Below the pieces are notes generated by a model that made no database searches, was not told the origin of the DNA, and saw nothing but the letters and a program-made list of their open reading frames with translations. Shown in pieces: positions 36,001 to 48,090 of a stretch of 64,000 nucleotides of DNA; within the stretch, counting starts at the first letter, position 1; the number at the start of each line of letters is the position of its first letter. This DNA comes from Polytrichum commune (taxonomy: Eukaryota; Streptophyta; Polytrichopsida; Polytrichales; Polytrichaceae). The DNA is taken from positions 52,217,554 through 52,281,553 of the forward strand of contig OX485803.1 of assembly GCA_950295325.1 (NCBI GenBank), in the 5' to 3' direction. The translations under genes and the position numbers were made by a program.

Positions 36001-39000
36001 TCAAATCCAAACTACCTCCAAGTATGTACCACAACTGGAAAGAAAATTATTGACATTGTATGCAAAAAACCAATGGAAAATTAGAGGGGACCAACTTCCA
36101 ATGAAAATTCTCATTTGAGGTAAATGATAACTCTACGAAACGCAGCAAAAGAATCATAGAAGGTTTGAACTTTTGACCTTAGTCACGGGATGTTGATAGG
36201 ATGTGATCTCATTGATCTTCATACAAGATCAAGGGGGAGTGACTTACAATGCGTGGGTTTTCCAGATGATGTGTCATAAAAGTTTGCCCTTTTCCAAGAC
36301 ACCCCAAGTTTACCATGTATGCTCATTTCTGAAGTGATAAATGGGGCTCAGGTCTTGCTGCCGTACAAATGGGGTTGGCTCTGTAGCATCTCCAAAGCAA
36401 TTGAATGTGGCACTTACAAGAGCACGTCATCATCTCATCATTGTTGGAATGGGAAGGAATCTACAGAAGAATGAGCTTTGGAAAAAAATAATGGCCAGTA
36501 TAAGGAGGTACAAACTTCAAAGAAAGCCCTTTAGAACAGGAATTCCTCTTAACACTATTGCATGCAGATTCTTAATAGTATGCCCTGTTTTTGATAGCTT
36601 CTGTTAGTATTCTTCGTACGTGCCAATAATCATGAGCCGTAGCATGCTGTAACCTTTGATTGTCAATCTTTAAGATTTGACACATGTTACTAGCACTGAT
36701 CCTAAGCTTTAGCGGGTAGTTTTTCTTCTTCCAGATCACATGTCCTGATGATATTGGCATTGTGGTGACGTAGTTGCTAACTTTCTGCATGGTATCTTGA
36801 AAGAGTAGTACTCCAGGTTCATTCAAGCCAGCAGGAATATTCATGACTGAAATCAGGGTGAGTCCTGTTGGGGAGACAAACTTTACTGCGCCTCAATCAG
36901 AAGTTAGCTCAGGTAAGTCCAGGTCATTTCAAAGAACCTAAAATAGTTGTACTGTAAATTGTTCTTATGAATTACTCTTCAATTTAAACTCATTCTCTTT
37001 TCCTGGGTCCTTACTAGGGCTAAGTGTTGCTATGCACAACCATCAAGATGAACTGTGTCAGATTTTCTAACAATCACCAGTTGTATAGACTAAGTTCAGG
37101 TATAATAGTAGATTTAGATTGAAAACCAACATTTGAAAGGCTTACCAAATCTTGAGTAGTACTAAAAGTGACTTGCCAGAAAGAAAATGATTTAAAATCT
37201 TATTTTAGTGACAATCATCTGATTATTCATGAACTTCTATCCCATAGAAAGCTCAGTGTTAAGTATTGCGTTTTCAGTTGATCAGAATGCCCTGAAATTG
37301 CTATTGTTCAACAAACTTACAGACAACAAACTTATATCAACAAACAGACCTCTTGAAACAGACCTCTAGGGCTCTGAGGTCCAGGACAGCTCAACAAACT
37401 TATATATCAACAAACAAATCAAGCATCAAATTAATTTTATAACAACTGTAATTACCGGACATTATTTAGAAATAGAGCTCAGAGACTCACCATCCCTATT
37501 TTCTTTTCCTTTTCCCCTATCTACAGAACCACCCTGAGTTATAAATAAATTTTTGATGGAATTAGAAACCCCCTACTAATACTCGCGTAATTTGTTGCAG
37601 GTGGCAAGTCTAGTTCAGACTTTAGAAGTTCTGATGAAAGAGATGATTATTCCGACGAGGAAGCTCTTAACAAGAAAGCTCTGAAAAGCAGCAATAATCA
37701 ACTGGACATGGGTCGCTTGATTGAAGATCATCTCTGCACTAAGGGATTGGAGAGTGCTTTTGGAGCAGTTGATTTCAGGTAAACTTGCAATGAGTTGTAA
37801 TCTGCAATTAAACCTGCAAGTTGTCAGCACAGAGGCATGTGATTTGCAATTTTGGTTGCACGTGCTCAATGACAGCAAATCCATTCAATAGTAATTGGCG
37901 ATTATTGAACATTAAGATCTTCAAAAAGCTCAAAAACCTCTGCTTTTAAAACAAATGTTTGAACAAACTGTCAATGATGAAATCTATGTGGTTGAAATTT
38001 GCATTCACCAACATGAAGTGGGGAAATCAAAACTACGAGTGATGAAGAGAAAGTATTGTTCATCCAGTCATTAGTGTTGAAAATCAATTGGAGAATCTAG
38101 ACCGTTATAACTAAAGGGTTTCCTGGTTGATTTCCAAAATCAAGTGATAATGAGAAACTAAATGGCGTTGAGGACCAAGACTATTTTTAGCAAGAAATTT
38201 GCTTTGTCACAATATCTTTATCCAATTAAATCCCACTTAATGTGGGTCATTATATTGCGTCAGTGTGCAGGATTTTTGGGAAGGCTATAAATTCTACTGC
38301 TTTGGTTATTACTCCCATTCAGAAAAGTACAAGAAACAATTTCTGGCAAGCAAAATGGGTGAGAAATTCACTTCTTTCCTTGTGCATGTAAATGGCTTGT
38401 CAAAATTTCACTGAGCTCCATTATCATTCACGTCAAGCAGAATAAAAGTAATCTGTATATCATTGTGGTTTCATGTACGTTTGTGTTAAGATGGTGAATT
38501 GCTCTAATATTTCTTGACCAAACTTATAGTTTATTCTTGCCATGAATGTTTTTGCTCTAATACGTTTCGTGGAATGCAGGTTCTCTAATTAGTCATGTGC
38601 ATAAAGAGAGATCTGCACTGGCAGGAGCCAAATTTGATGAGACAGTCAGGCTAGTTTGGTCCATGATGGAGGACTACTTGAAAATTCGACATGGCAAGGA
38701 CTGCACAAACCTTAGGTACACTTCTAGACCAGTTTGAATCTTCCGACCTAGATCAAGTTTCATATTACAAAACTTGGTAGAACAATTAATGATATGTGCA
38801 TTCAAGAATAATTGTGAAGTCATGTTTTATCTATCTTTGACTAGTGTTTAAACTCAATTTCTCATGTACCTCTTGGCTTAGCCATTTACCAGGTTTTCAC
38901 TCAATCAAGTCATTTGTGAAGGACCCACAAATGACCGTCTTAGAAAACCTCTTCAGCTCACCTATTTTAAAGGACTTGTTTTTCACTTTCATGAACTAAA

Positions 39001-40029
39001 ATGCAATCCTCTCAGCTGATCATGGGAGGTTTGTTTATGATCAAGGATTAGTCCTCCACAAACTGTGAAAAGGAGAATTTCATCAAAAAGTTGCAATTTG
39101 CATGCAGGGCATTGGTTGGAGAGTTCGAGGACATTGACAAACTTTCTGCCACTGAAAATGGCCTTTCACTGCTACAACTGATAAAGGTATGCCACCTTAC
39201 CTTCTTTCTTCAATATGCAGCATCATCTACCGAGTCCTATTCTCATGTGTCACACTTTTCATTTGCACAAGACATATACAACTACAGCCCAAAGTGGGTT
39301 CTCTTGAATCCACTCTTTAAATCCTTACATTTTAAAATTTGACTGCTATATTTGAGTGGTGTTAAATCAAGATCGGACACCAAAAAGACATATGTTTAAT
39401 AGAGATTGGACTACCTGCTCAAACTTATTAGCCATTCCCCCAATAGTCAACATAATCCGGGGGGACCTATATGACCATTTACTGAGGTTGAGAATTTGCA
39501 CTTTTATGTTTCAAAATATGAGCTCCAAAATGTAAGAGGCAAATGGCTAAGGACAAGATCTGGAATTGGCAATTTTTGCACTAAGTTTTGAAAAGCTTAA
39601 CATTTTTGTCTGTTAGGCATTTATTGACACATTTATGATGCATTGTGCTATTTGTTTCTTCATTTGCAGGATGATGAATATTCTACTGAACGCCTGTACA
39701 AGAACAAACATGTTCGTTTGGACTCCACGAATATCTTTGAACAACTCCGTCAGAGGCTTAATCAGGTAGACACAAACCTGGAGGATTTGAAAAAGACTTC
39801 TGGATTGCAGAACGAGTCTGCAATGTCTCACATCCCAGATCCCACAGACAGGAGGCAGGGTGAAATTGCGAGGAGCAAAAGAGGTCGTCCACCCCCAGAA
39901 ATGAAAAAAAAATTCCTAAAGCAAAGCATTCGCAGTGGAAGTTCAAGTAGGCCAACAACAGGAAGTCGTGCCATCACATATTCAGAATCAGAGGGAAGTA
40001 GTCAACCCTCGTTTAGCTTGAGATTTTGA
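30078..40029 (+). CDS. ZGRF1/UPF1-like SF1 helicase with twin N-terminal Cys/His modules
   Basis: Predicted 21 coding exons, 949 aa: 30078-30457, 30600-30732, 31115-31238, 31739-31785, 32243-32304, 32508-32591, 33001-33100, 33237-33371, 33581-33651, 33711-33926, 34042-34113, 34828-34884, 35132-35336, 35610-35713, 36352-36507, 36857-36912, 37601-37778, 38264-38358, 38580-38715, 39108-39186, 39670-40029. Residues 15-40 and 63-88 are two modules of pattern CxC-x12-CxxCx(C/H)x4H, probably zinc-binding. The helicase core follows: Walker A HGTFGSGKS (205-213), DECSQ (360-364), GDLAQLPS (396-403, unusual for GDPxQLPP), QYRCHP (469-474), VDAYEG (584-589), LNVALTRAR (614-622). The core resembles ZGRF1 helicases, nuclear enzymes of DNA repair, but no GRF zinc finger is visible. 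Residues ~650-949 are unrecognised, with an AT-hook-like RGRPP at 901-905. The start may instead lie in an upstream exon; exons 10, 16 and 18 are the least certain. Confidence 0.85.
31837..32163. mobile_element. Hairpin MITE in helicase intron 4
   Basis: Two arms of about 157 bases meet with almost no spacer near 31994. Paired phrases are GTGCATGCTTGGAGACGGTG against CATCTCCAAGCATGCACC, and CATTGAGGGCCAAACTCATT against TGTTTGGCCCTCAATG. The right end reads GATAACTCT, the terminus seen in the second copy at 35775-36136. Confidence 0.82.
34248..34543. mobile_element. ~296-bp MITE in helicase intron 11
   Basis: The ends ACTGAACTAAATTCTCCTAT with TAGT on the left and ACTAATAGGAGAATTTAGTG with CAGT on the right are inverted over about 25 bases. 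The interior is non-coding. Target duplication unresolved. Confidence 0.78.
35775..36136. mobile_element. Hairpin MITE in helicase intron 14, second copy
   Basis: The ends are GTAGAGTTATC and GATAACTCTAC, a perfect 11-base inverted pair. The arms share GCATGCTTGGAGGTGATG, GGTCCAACTCATTTTGGCAT and CATACAATG-type blocks with the copy in intron 4. A hairpin of about 360 bases is expected in the transcript. Confidence 0.83.
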
Positions 40030-43000
40030 CACTAAACCTTAAACCCTAAACCCTCATTGAGCATCAATGATCGTGCAGTCAATGGGCTTTTTCAAATGCC
40101 TTATACAGAGGTAAGTTTGAAAGCGATGATTAAATCATGACAGCACAAGATCAACTCAGGAATCATCTTATGAAATCTTGTAAAACTAGAGTCAACAGTT
40201 CCCATGTACACAAGTTTGACAAAAGGATAGCCCAAGTACGTAACTGTATAGTAGCTAGACCCCCGAACTTGAGGTTGTCCACATTTTTCTGGAAGTGTAT
40301 GAGATTGCGACCGGTGTTAAACTGCCCACCTCATGTATAAAATGTGGATGTTATGATACATGGCAGAAAGAGCATGCAACAGTCGTTACAAAGGACTGGC
40401 TGGATTTGAAGGTGATAAGTGCAGGCTTGTGAAGATTACTTATTTGTTACAACCTTTGAAGCTTACAGGAAATGGTCAGATATTACAGTAAATGTGTTGT
40501 AAATGGTTAGTTTTTGTTGTTTACCATGATTCTCAACTTAGATGACAGAGTGAGGATTTTTCTTCAATCTGTGAAAGTGTGATGGGGTTCTGAATCCTCT
40601 GATATTTCAGACCTAGAGCAACTCTCTACATGTCACCTAAAACTCGAGAAGGCAATTAATCAACACAAAGGTGACACAGCTAAGCTAAAATGCTACAAAT
40701 TGAAATCAAGGCAGAACCCACAGCATACGCAGAAACAATGAACAGGGAGAATTGACTACTATATGGGCCATAGTAGTTTTCTACAGCCTGTGTTAATTCT
40801 CAAAATGAGAATCAGTGTGGGCCACATTAGTTTTCAACCCACACTAAAATTCCAGTAGGAATTGGCATGGTCCATAGGAATTGTTCTCCTAGAAATTAGT
40901 GTGGGTGGTTACTTTATTTTGTGCTACTTTGTCCTACAAGTAATACTCAATGTGTTGGCCGAAAGTTTTTATGCAGACTAAGGAGAAGATCCAGGGTCTT
41001 GGACCCACACAAATTCCAATTTGACTAGAAAACTAGTGTGGCCCATGCTAATTTTCCCACCCACACTAGTAGGACTATGCAGTGTAGTTACATGAGTATG
41101 TACCAGTTGCATTTGATATATAACTGGATGAAGTCAAGACTTCAGGAAAATCTCCAATCATTTCTGAGGAATCTATGGAATATACCCCACATAAATAAAA
41201 GGAAACTGAACGATCTCCACGTGTAACTGCTTGGACTTGGGTGCACATGGACTTTGACCAATTATGTCCAAAAATGTCCCGGGACGCTGGGCAGAAAGAA
41301 AGGGGCCACAAAACTAAATCACTTGAAAGATTTGACAATCTAACACAAAGACAAAGAAATCCTGACTCTTCTCAACTCCTCAACCATTGGCATGCTTGAG
41401 GGTCCCAACAGTCAGCTCACCACACCCTAAAGAAAGAAAGAAAATCAAAGCATGCTTCAATTGTTTAGGTATTTACTGGGAAAGGATGCGGAATTTGTGT
41501 CCACAGACATCAAACTCCTAAATTAAGTAAATAGCAAACGCAGGGCTGGTCGAGAAGATGATGAGATTCTTCGCACTCAATCAGGTTATAACTCTACACA
41601 TAAAAATTATATTATGGTTGCACGCTGAATGGCAATCAATCTACTCGGGTCGATACATTGCAAAAACACATTACTTATTCAGCTACTTATCTTAATCAGA
41701 CGCCCATATATTAATGGTGTGTGGATTCAAGAATGGACACCAAATAGTTGTGTTTGAGAGAGAATGAACTGTGTGCTCAAAGTTTGTTGATTATTTTAGG
41801 TTCAATAGTCAACATAAATTGGGGTGGGGGTCGTATACGAGTTATTAAATTTTAAAGAATATTCTCTTATTCAGTGATTCCCATGACAAGGTCATATTAA
41901 ACAAAGCAAACCAAAATTTCCTTTGCTAAGGTGTGCGGACCTTTCAAGGTCATTTTTTAACTCGGACGACCATATTTGAGTGGTGTATGCTTAGGTGTGG
42001 ATCTAAGAACGGACACCAAAAAGATATGTGTGTAAAAGAAAACGGACTATGTGTTCAAATTGCATTAACCAATATATGTTTCATAGTCAATATAATGACT
42101 TACGAGATCATATAATGATTTTGAGAGTCTTCACTTTGATACTGAATCAGATATTCATATGAGTTCCAAAACATTATGATGTAAATGGCTACGACACAGT
42201 TTGGAGTTGACATCTTGCGCTAAGTGCGTGTGTTTGCATCCTAGGAGAAGTGGGTGCAAACTAAAAGTGACCATTTAAGGTATGCTTACCTTACTTCATC
42301 CACAAATAGAGTTTACAATTTACCAAATGCTATGTCACATGTGTGCCATCTACAATTTTTTGTATAAAGATTATGAGAACTAATCAACATTATAAAGTTC
42401 TCGTTTAAAGGGTCGAGATAGGGAGTGTAACATAAGAAAGAATCATGAGGTCCATAGCATTTCAATGGTTTTAAAGCTTGCCTCTCTTGTGTAAGTACCT
42501 ATAAATGCACATGGTCAAAGTGGTTTTCTTCCTATTCTCAGTCTCACTAGAGTTAAGTCCCAAGTTTGATCGTTCGTGAACATGTAAATTGAGCTTGGAA
42601 ACTTCTTGGGACTTGTGGTCCACGAGGTTGATGGACCTAGCATGTCAATATCCAAAGTATTTGTCAAAACCAGAGAGTTTTTGGCTAACACATTAAAGAC
42701 AATATGCACCTCCAAAGACCAAATGGTTGTTGCCGACCTTTTAAGAATATATTAGACTAACCGTTTTCTCTTAATCTAATAGTTAGACATGTATTAATCA
42801 TGACATATACAATTTTCTACCTAGTAGATTTGAACACTTGTTTTGGGATGAAACTAAATGATAAACCTAATCACAAGTTTTTTGAAGGGTATATAACACC
42901 CTCTAGCAACTCCTTTTGTCACTCCTAGGGGGTGCACTATACTAAACACATACATGAGTGCACAAAAGGAGTAACCTTTGCAGTACCACGTATACATATG

Positions 43001-43651
43001 CTATCCACATTATAACTCATAGTTATGTACATGTATTGAGGACCTTTTTAATAATATACAACATTTGTACTTATATGGTAGTGTCACTTTTTTAGGTATT
43101 GGTTGTGCTTGTGGTGTGTTTTTTTAACACGCTTGAAGCTAAAATTGTATTAAACTAAAAAATAAAAGTAAAACAAAAAAAAACTCCAATTAGGGTTTAA
43201 TTTGCTAGGAGGGTTTATAGGATGCGTAGAAAGTTTAGAATCGTTGGTTGGAGTATAGGGATCCGGTTGAATTAATGTACCATCTATCAAATATGGAGAT
43301 TTGCTTATGTTGGTATCAAAAAGGAACCAACAAGAAGTCAATATACAATCTTATTAATCATTTGATGGTAGACTTAGAAACAATAATTGCATTAGCTTGT
43401 ATAATATATATTACATTCTTAGATGCTTATGAATTACATCCAGGGGACGCAAAAGTCTTCAACAACTTTATTAATGAATCCTAAGGTTTTGCATTATACA
43501 TATGATAGGGGTTGATTGCTATTCAAAAGTATATTTCCATAGATATGTACTAATTATATATGAAAGTTTTTATTTTTTATTTGTAATGTATACATGTTGT
43601 CACTTGTATTTTTTTCCATTGAAATTGTACATGTATTGCTTTATTTTACAA
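40030..43651. other. Downstream of the helicase: no gene seen
   Basis: A telomere-like AAACCCTAAACCCT tract lies at about 40037-40053, just after the stop codon. The segment 40740-41090 holds repeated and inverted AGTGTGGG/CCCACACT motifs and is described separately. The rest is AT-rich with no motif-bearing frame. Confidence 0.45.
40740..41090. repeat. Repeat with multiple inverted GTGTGGGC motifs
   Basis: CAGTGTGGGCCACATTAGTT followed closely by CAACCCACACTAAAATTCC, then TTAGTGTGGGTGGTTAC, then CTAGTGTGGCCCATGC and CCCACCCACACTAGTAGGA. These can pair in several ways, as in a nested or rearranged MITE. Boundaries not established. Confidence 0.4.
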
Positions 43652-43659
43652 CAAAACTT

Positions 43660-45158
43660 CACGGGGAGGTCACTCAGTAGGATTTTTGTATACCACGTGC
43701 GGCGGAGGGGTATTTGTTTAGGGGCTATTTACCTCCAAGGCACGAATTAAAAGCTCCCTATAATTACATAATATTCTAAAATGGCCTATTTTTTTGTACC
43801 CTACCATTACTTATAATGCCCATGTCATTGAAATTTTTGTAGTCTATATTCCTTTTAATTTAAAAAACTGAATTTAAGAATGTATGCAATGCAAAAGTGA
43901 TGGGAAAAGCATGGCAACAAAAAAATATAAAAATTACGTACCATTGCAAAAACCAAGTACAAAAACTTAAAGTGAAAATACAAAAAGAAGACTTAGGATG
44001 GAACACAACATGATTGAGTGTGTGTTTACAAACACAACAAGATTGTGTGTGTGTTCACAAACACAACACCCGCTCCATAAAAATCCTTTATTCAAAATCA
44101 CTTTACATGCTAGTGAAGACCAAAACCATATAGTGTGAAACACTTTAAGCTTGGTCATGAATCTTATATAGTTCGTTCTGTCACAAACTTGGACAGTTGC
44201 TCTGAATCATTCCTATCAAGAGTGTACACCTCATTTGTAGAATTGTAGCTCATGGTTACCGTAGATATAATGCAATCTACATCAATCCATTTGCTATCCG
44301 TGTGATCATACTTAAATTTGTTACGGCCTAGATATTTTCTATAATATTGCAACATTACTTCGATGTGGGGATTATTAGGATTACTCCTCCATGATTCCTC
44401 CGTTCGAGCAAGGAGGTCAACCGCTTGCCTAAGTACTCCAAATTGTTTCCCATTGCGCCGCCGCATAGCCTGCACCCTACCCACCCACCATGAACTAGAA
44501 TCTACTCCGTTCAATATGTTAGTAGCATTTCCAGCTTTAACATCAGTCATTGAACGTCCCCTTTTTCGTTTGGCAGCGGATTTTACAGTTGACAATAGCA
44601 TTGTTGTGCTCCGTTGGACAAAATGCACCCCACAATCAGATCCTATAGATAACAAACTTGATCCACATGAAGATCTTGCTTGGAGACAATTATCATGGTT
44701 GTTGAAATGAATACTATGTTTAATTCTTGCTAATCTATCTTTGGATAGAAAAACATTATCATTGAGTTGCGAGACAAACATTGACTTGTAAATGGAATGC
44801 CCATCAACTTCTACGGTTGGCAAAAAATTTCCGGTTCTCTATACTGAGGCTTCCAATTTCATCCATTTTTGGGTGAATGATGAGTAATTTTTCATCCATC
44901 CCTCGTGAGGCATGTGTACGAAATTGATTCTACTAAACATACATCCTAAGATCCTTATTTTCAGCCCCTATATTATTTTTACTAAAAGGGAATGGCCCAT
45001 ATTTTATACCTATCTATTTTACTTGTAATGGGCTTATGTACTTTTAATGGACCCTTCATTATTTGGAATTCTTTTATAATTTTTATGTCAAATGATTTTA
45101 ATCCTCCCTATATTATGCCGCACGTCGTTTTTAAAATGCACTAAGTGACCTCCCCGTG
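43660..45158. mobile_element. 1499-bp TIR element with 8-bp target duplication and internal ORF
   Basis: It begins CACGGGGAGGTCACTCAGTA and ends CACTAAGTGACCTCCCCGTG, inverted similarity continuing inward to the GTGCGGC/GCCGCACG blocks. CAAAACTT flanks both sides exactly (43652-43659 and 45159-45166). The outer ~205 and ~280 bases align with the 498-bp copy at 17555-18052, so both belong to one family. Between them lies about 1 kb that the short copy lacks, carrying an ORF on the minus strand. The 8-bp duplication suggests a hAT-like transposition mechanism. No transposase catalytic domain is recognisable, so this copy is non-autonomous or carries a different kind of protein. Confidence 0.9.
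44164..44850 (-). pseudogene. Element-borne ORF with WWVGRVQ motif, probably frameshifted at its 5' end
   Basis: An open frame of about 219 residues (44164-44823) starts without an ATG; an in-frame stop lies six codons further upstream. Its N-terminal part reads PTVEVDGHSIYKS and FLSKDRLARIKHSIHFNN. The centre has a Lys/Arg-rich stretch (KSAAKRKRGRS) that could be a nuclear signal, then SSWWVGRVQAMRRRNGKQ. The C-terminal part has HIEVMLQYYRKYLGRNKFKY and WIDVDCIISTVTMSYN. An ATG-led frame (ATG about 44871-44873) enters the same point one base out of phase across a T6 run, so a single-base indel may have broken the gene. I do not recognise a named domain. I have an impression, not verified, that similar proteins occur in other eukaryotic transposons. 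Confidence 0.6.
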
Positions 45159-45166
45159 CAAAACTT

Positions 45167-47574
45167 TTATATAGAGGGTTTTTTGAGTACATTATGAACA
45201 CATGTGATTCTTGGTTTTAATGGAAGGTACATCCCTCAGGTGGTCGTCGAAAGATGATAATTTCCTTTTGATTTCGTATTGGTTGTGTACATATCGTAAG
45301 AGAGGCAAAAACATCTTAATCCTTAAACATCAAATTCTTACCCTCAAGAATTGAGAGTCAATGGATTTTAGAGAGTTTTCTCTTTATTAATAAGTGGTGA
45401 GCAATGAGGATTATATATATATATATATATATATGGACTTTGTTGGTGAGATGACCATTCCTATTAGCACCAACAAAATTTAAAAGTCAAAATTTGAGAT
45501 AGTACTTTAACTGAATATAGGAGTTGCTCTAAAAGGACAAGGGTTTGACATTCTCATGACAATTATAAAAAAAGAAAGGGAACTTGGGTATTGCAAGTGA
45601 CATTCTTCATATGTACTTCAAAGAATACTCCCCAAGACTTTGGGTTGACAATGGACATAGCTAGTCCTCGAACATCTTTAGTGCAATGCCACAACCTTGC
45701 CAAAGCAACCCATAATACCCTTCAAAGGAATGGAACCCAACAATCACCTTGGGTGAATTGACCTAATAATAACCATACTCAATGTTTTGCATTAATGTTC
45801 TTGTGTCCAATGTTTAGTGTTTAAATGTTTTAGAGTCAAGTAGAAGACCAAGGGATACAATTATTTTCTTTTGTGAAGAATTGGGGATGCTTGGAAATGT
45901 GAAGATATATATGTGTACATGGTAATTTAGTATTTCATGTATGCATGTGTAGGATGGGGGAGGGGGGTATAAATCCTCATCCTTCTTATACCAACCACAT
46001 ATTCTTGAAGGAGTGACATGCACCATTATATAATTTAAATAAAATAAAATAAGTAGTGTGTTTGGAGTGTGAATGGCAGTAAATGCCAGAGTGGCTTTCC
46101 TTATGGGAAGAATTACTCCATTGGCCAAAAGGGGGGGGGGCGTGGAAATCTTCTGTTTGTCTTTGGTGGCTAGCAACATGTGTCCATGTTAGGCATACAT
46201 GTGCAAGGAGGAGGACGTTTCCTAGTTGAGAAGGTTGATGTGCATAATGTGAGAAATTTACATATGTGGGGGAGGTAGGGGGAAAGACATTGCTACTAGT
46301 TTGAGGTCTCCATTGTTGACTGCGCATGGTGCTATTTATTACCATCCATTTATGTGAGATAGAGGCGCTTAATTTATATAGAGTGGTGTCAGTTGCCAAT
46401 AATTAGTTGCGGCGAACTATTTATTGTGGTAACTTGGGTTTGTGTCACTTGGGTTTTTGAAAACATAGTACTTATTTCTGTGAGGAAAAAATTGAGAGAC
46501 AATACTTAAAAGGTGGTGGTTATATTAGTGTTTGGTGCTTCAAAAATGCCTTAGAGGATGAGAGTTGCAGCTTGGGCCCAAGGGCATGAGCGTGCACATG
46601 GCGCATTATAATATCCTGAGGCTTCGGTTATCATTGCGGTTGGGGGTGTTGACATTGATATCACGTTGTTGGTCAATTTGAGGAGGTTCATTAAGGGCCA
46701 TTGCATTGCAGGATTGTGTGCCGTTGAGAGGAATGGTGCATTGACCCATAAGCATTTCCAAAATGGTGCTCAAGGGTAACTTTAGCAGTTTGCGTATGTT
46801 AAACAAGAAGATCAAGGTAGCTTTGGAATGGCATGTTGATCCGCCAACGGGTCATGTTGTTCTTGCAAGAAGTTGAGAGACGAGGGCCTCCACACTTTGG
46901 GGGGGATGGTTGGGTATTGCACACTGGTAACATGCAAGATCATTTTGATTTGCAAATTACAACGTGTCCATGGATGATACGAATGAGGGAAAGATGGAGT
47001 ACGCAAAGTTTGGCAAGGTGGGTTTGAAAAATTATGTTAGCTTGTTTCACAACAACGTTTTGCAACGTGCTCATCAGCGGGCATGATTCCGCGTGAAGAA
47101 GCATTTGGGTGTTAGTCTTCCTGGGACCCTTTTTCCACATGTGCAAGAGCGGGTAGTTCTAGTTAAATCCTACTTGGGTCATTCCGTTGCATCAATCCGT
47201 GGGCATGGAAGGCATCTTCGATTCGGAAGATGATGATGTGTCCACATGACATCAAGATGGAGGATATTTCTAATGTTTTTTTTCGGTACTATCATAGAAA
47301 TGTCAAACATGTGTTACTTTAATGCGCAACCATAGGTTGCATTAGACCATAGGATGGAGCAAAGCGACCTCAACATGGCACTCCATGACGATATCGAAGT
47401 GGCTATGGAGGGGCCGGGGATGCCAGAGATGGCCCTTAATTAGAGGCCTCCAAGAAACAATGGTTTGCTGAAGATGCATGTGGGCGTTGGCTTTGCAAAG
47501 GACGATGTACGTACCCGTTCATGGTGTTGGAGTGCGTTGGATTGCGGTTGTGGCCGGCACTTATAGTAGCTTAG
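45167..47574. other. Intergenic, no gene seen
   Basis: It contains an AT dinucleotide run near 45413-45434 and a G10 run at 46131-46140. The part at 46550-47480 is GT-rich with several open frames on both strands, but no motif was recognised; it may be eroded transposon DNA. Confidence 0.4.
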
Positions 47575-48090
47575 GTAATGCCTTCTACTTTCATAGGTAC
47601 TCATACGCATTCAAACCAATTAAGCATGATTAAATGTAATCAAGCCTAGTTATATAATATGTGTGCTCACTTGAATTGATTATGAACAAAGCAATATAAT
47701 ATGAACTAATTGTAATGTTTTTTACTTCTAAATTGTTCACATGCTTTATGGACAGTTTCACTTCCAAAATGAAATCCCAGTCAATCGCTTCTTTACTAAG
47801 TGAAAGTGCACACACACACACACACACACACACTTCTTTTTCTTTTTCTTTTATTTATTTATATTGGATTTTGGACCTTGAAGGTGAAGTGCACTCAATA
47901 TGGGATTTGTGGATAAGTCGGCTCCAAAAATGCAATGGCAATGGGTTTTTTTTTGAAGTTGGGCAAGGCGGGTAGAAGTTTTTAGTCGGGTCCAAAAAAA
48001 TCCCAATTTCTTTTTGGGAGCTGCCCCTGCTCGTATCTACCTCCCCAAAAAAGCTTGTAGGGGGAGGTTTAACTTCCCCCATGTATGAGG
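47575..48090 (+). mobile_element. Shortened copy of the foldback element (one arm)
   Basis: GGACAGTTTCACTTCCAAAA with TGAAATCCCAGTCAATCGCT, then ATTGGATTTTGGACCTTGAA, then CTACCTCCCC and GGGGGAGGTTTAACTTC match the right arm of the element at 14943-16283. The preceding ~120 bases match part of its centre. The left arm is missing. A CA microsatellite (about 47808-47832) replaces the TA repeat at the same position in the longer copy. Confidence 0.75.

Noticed and set aside
37318-37420. CAACAAACTTATA repeats as a possible regulatory array
   Set aside because: Only a few irregular copies in an intron; a short local duplication explains them.
38271-38358. Helicase exon 18 starting at 38271
   Set aside because: That start gives a frame stopping at once in exon 19. 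The acceptor at 38263 restores phase and yields DFWEGYKFYCFGYYSHSEKY, which continues cleanly into GSLISHVHKERSA.
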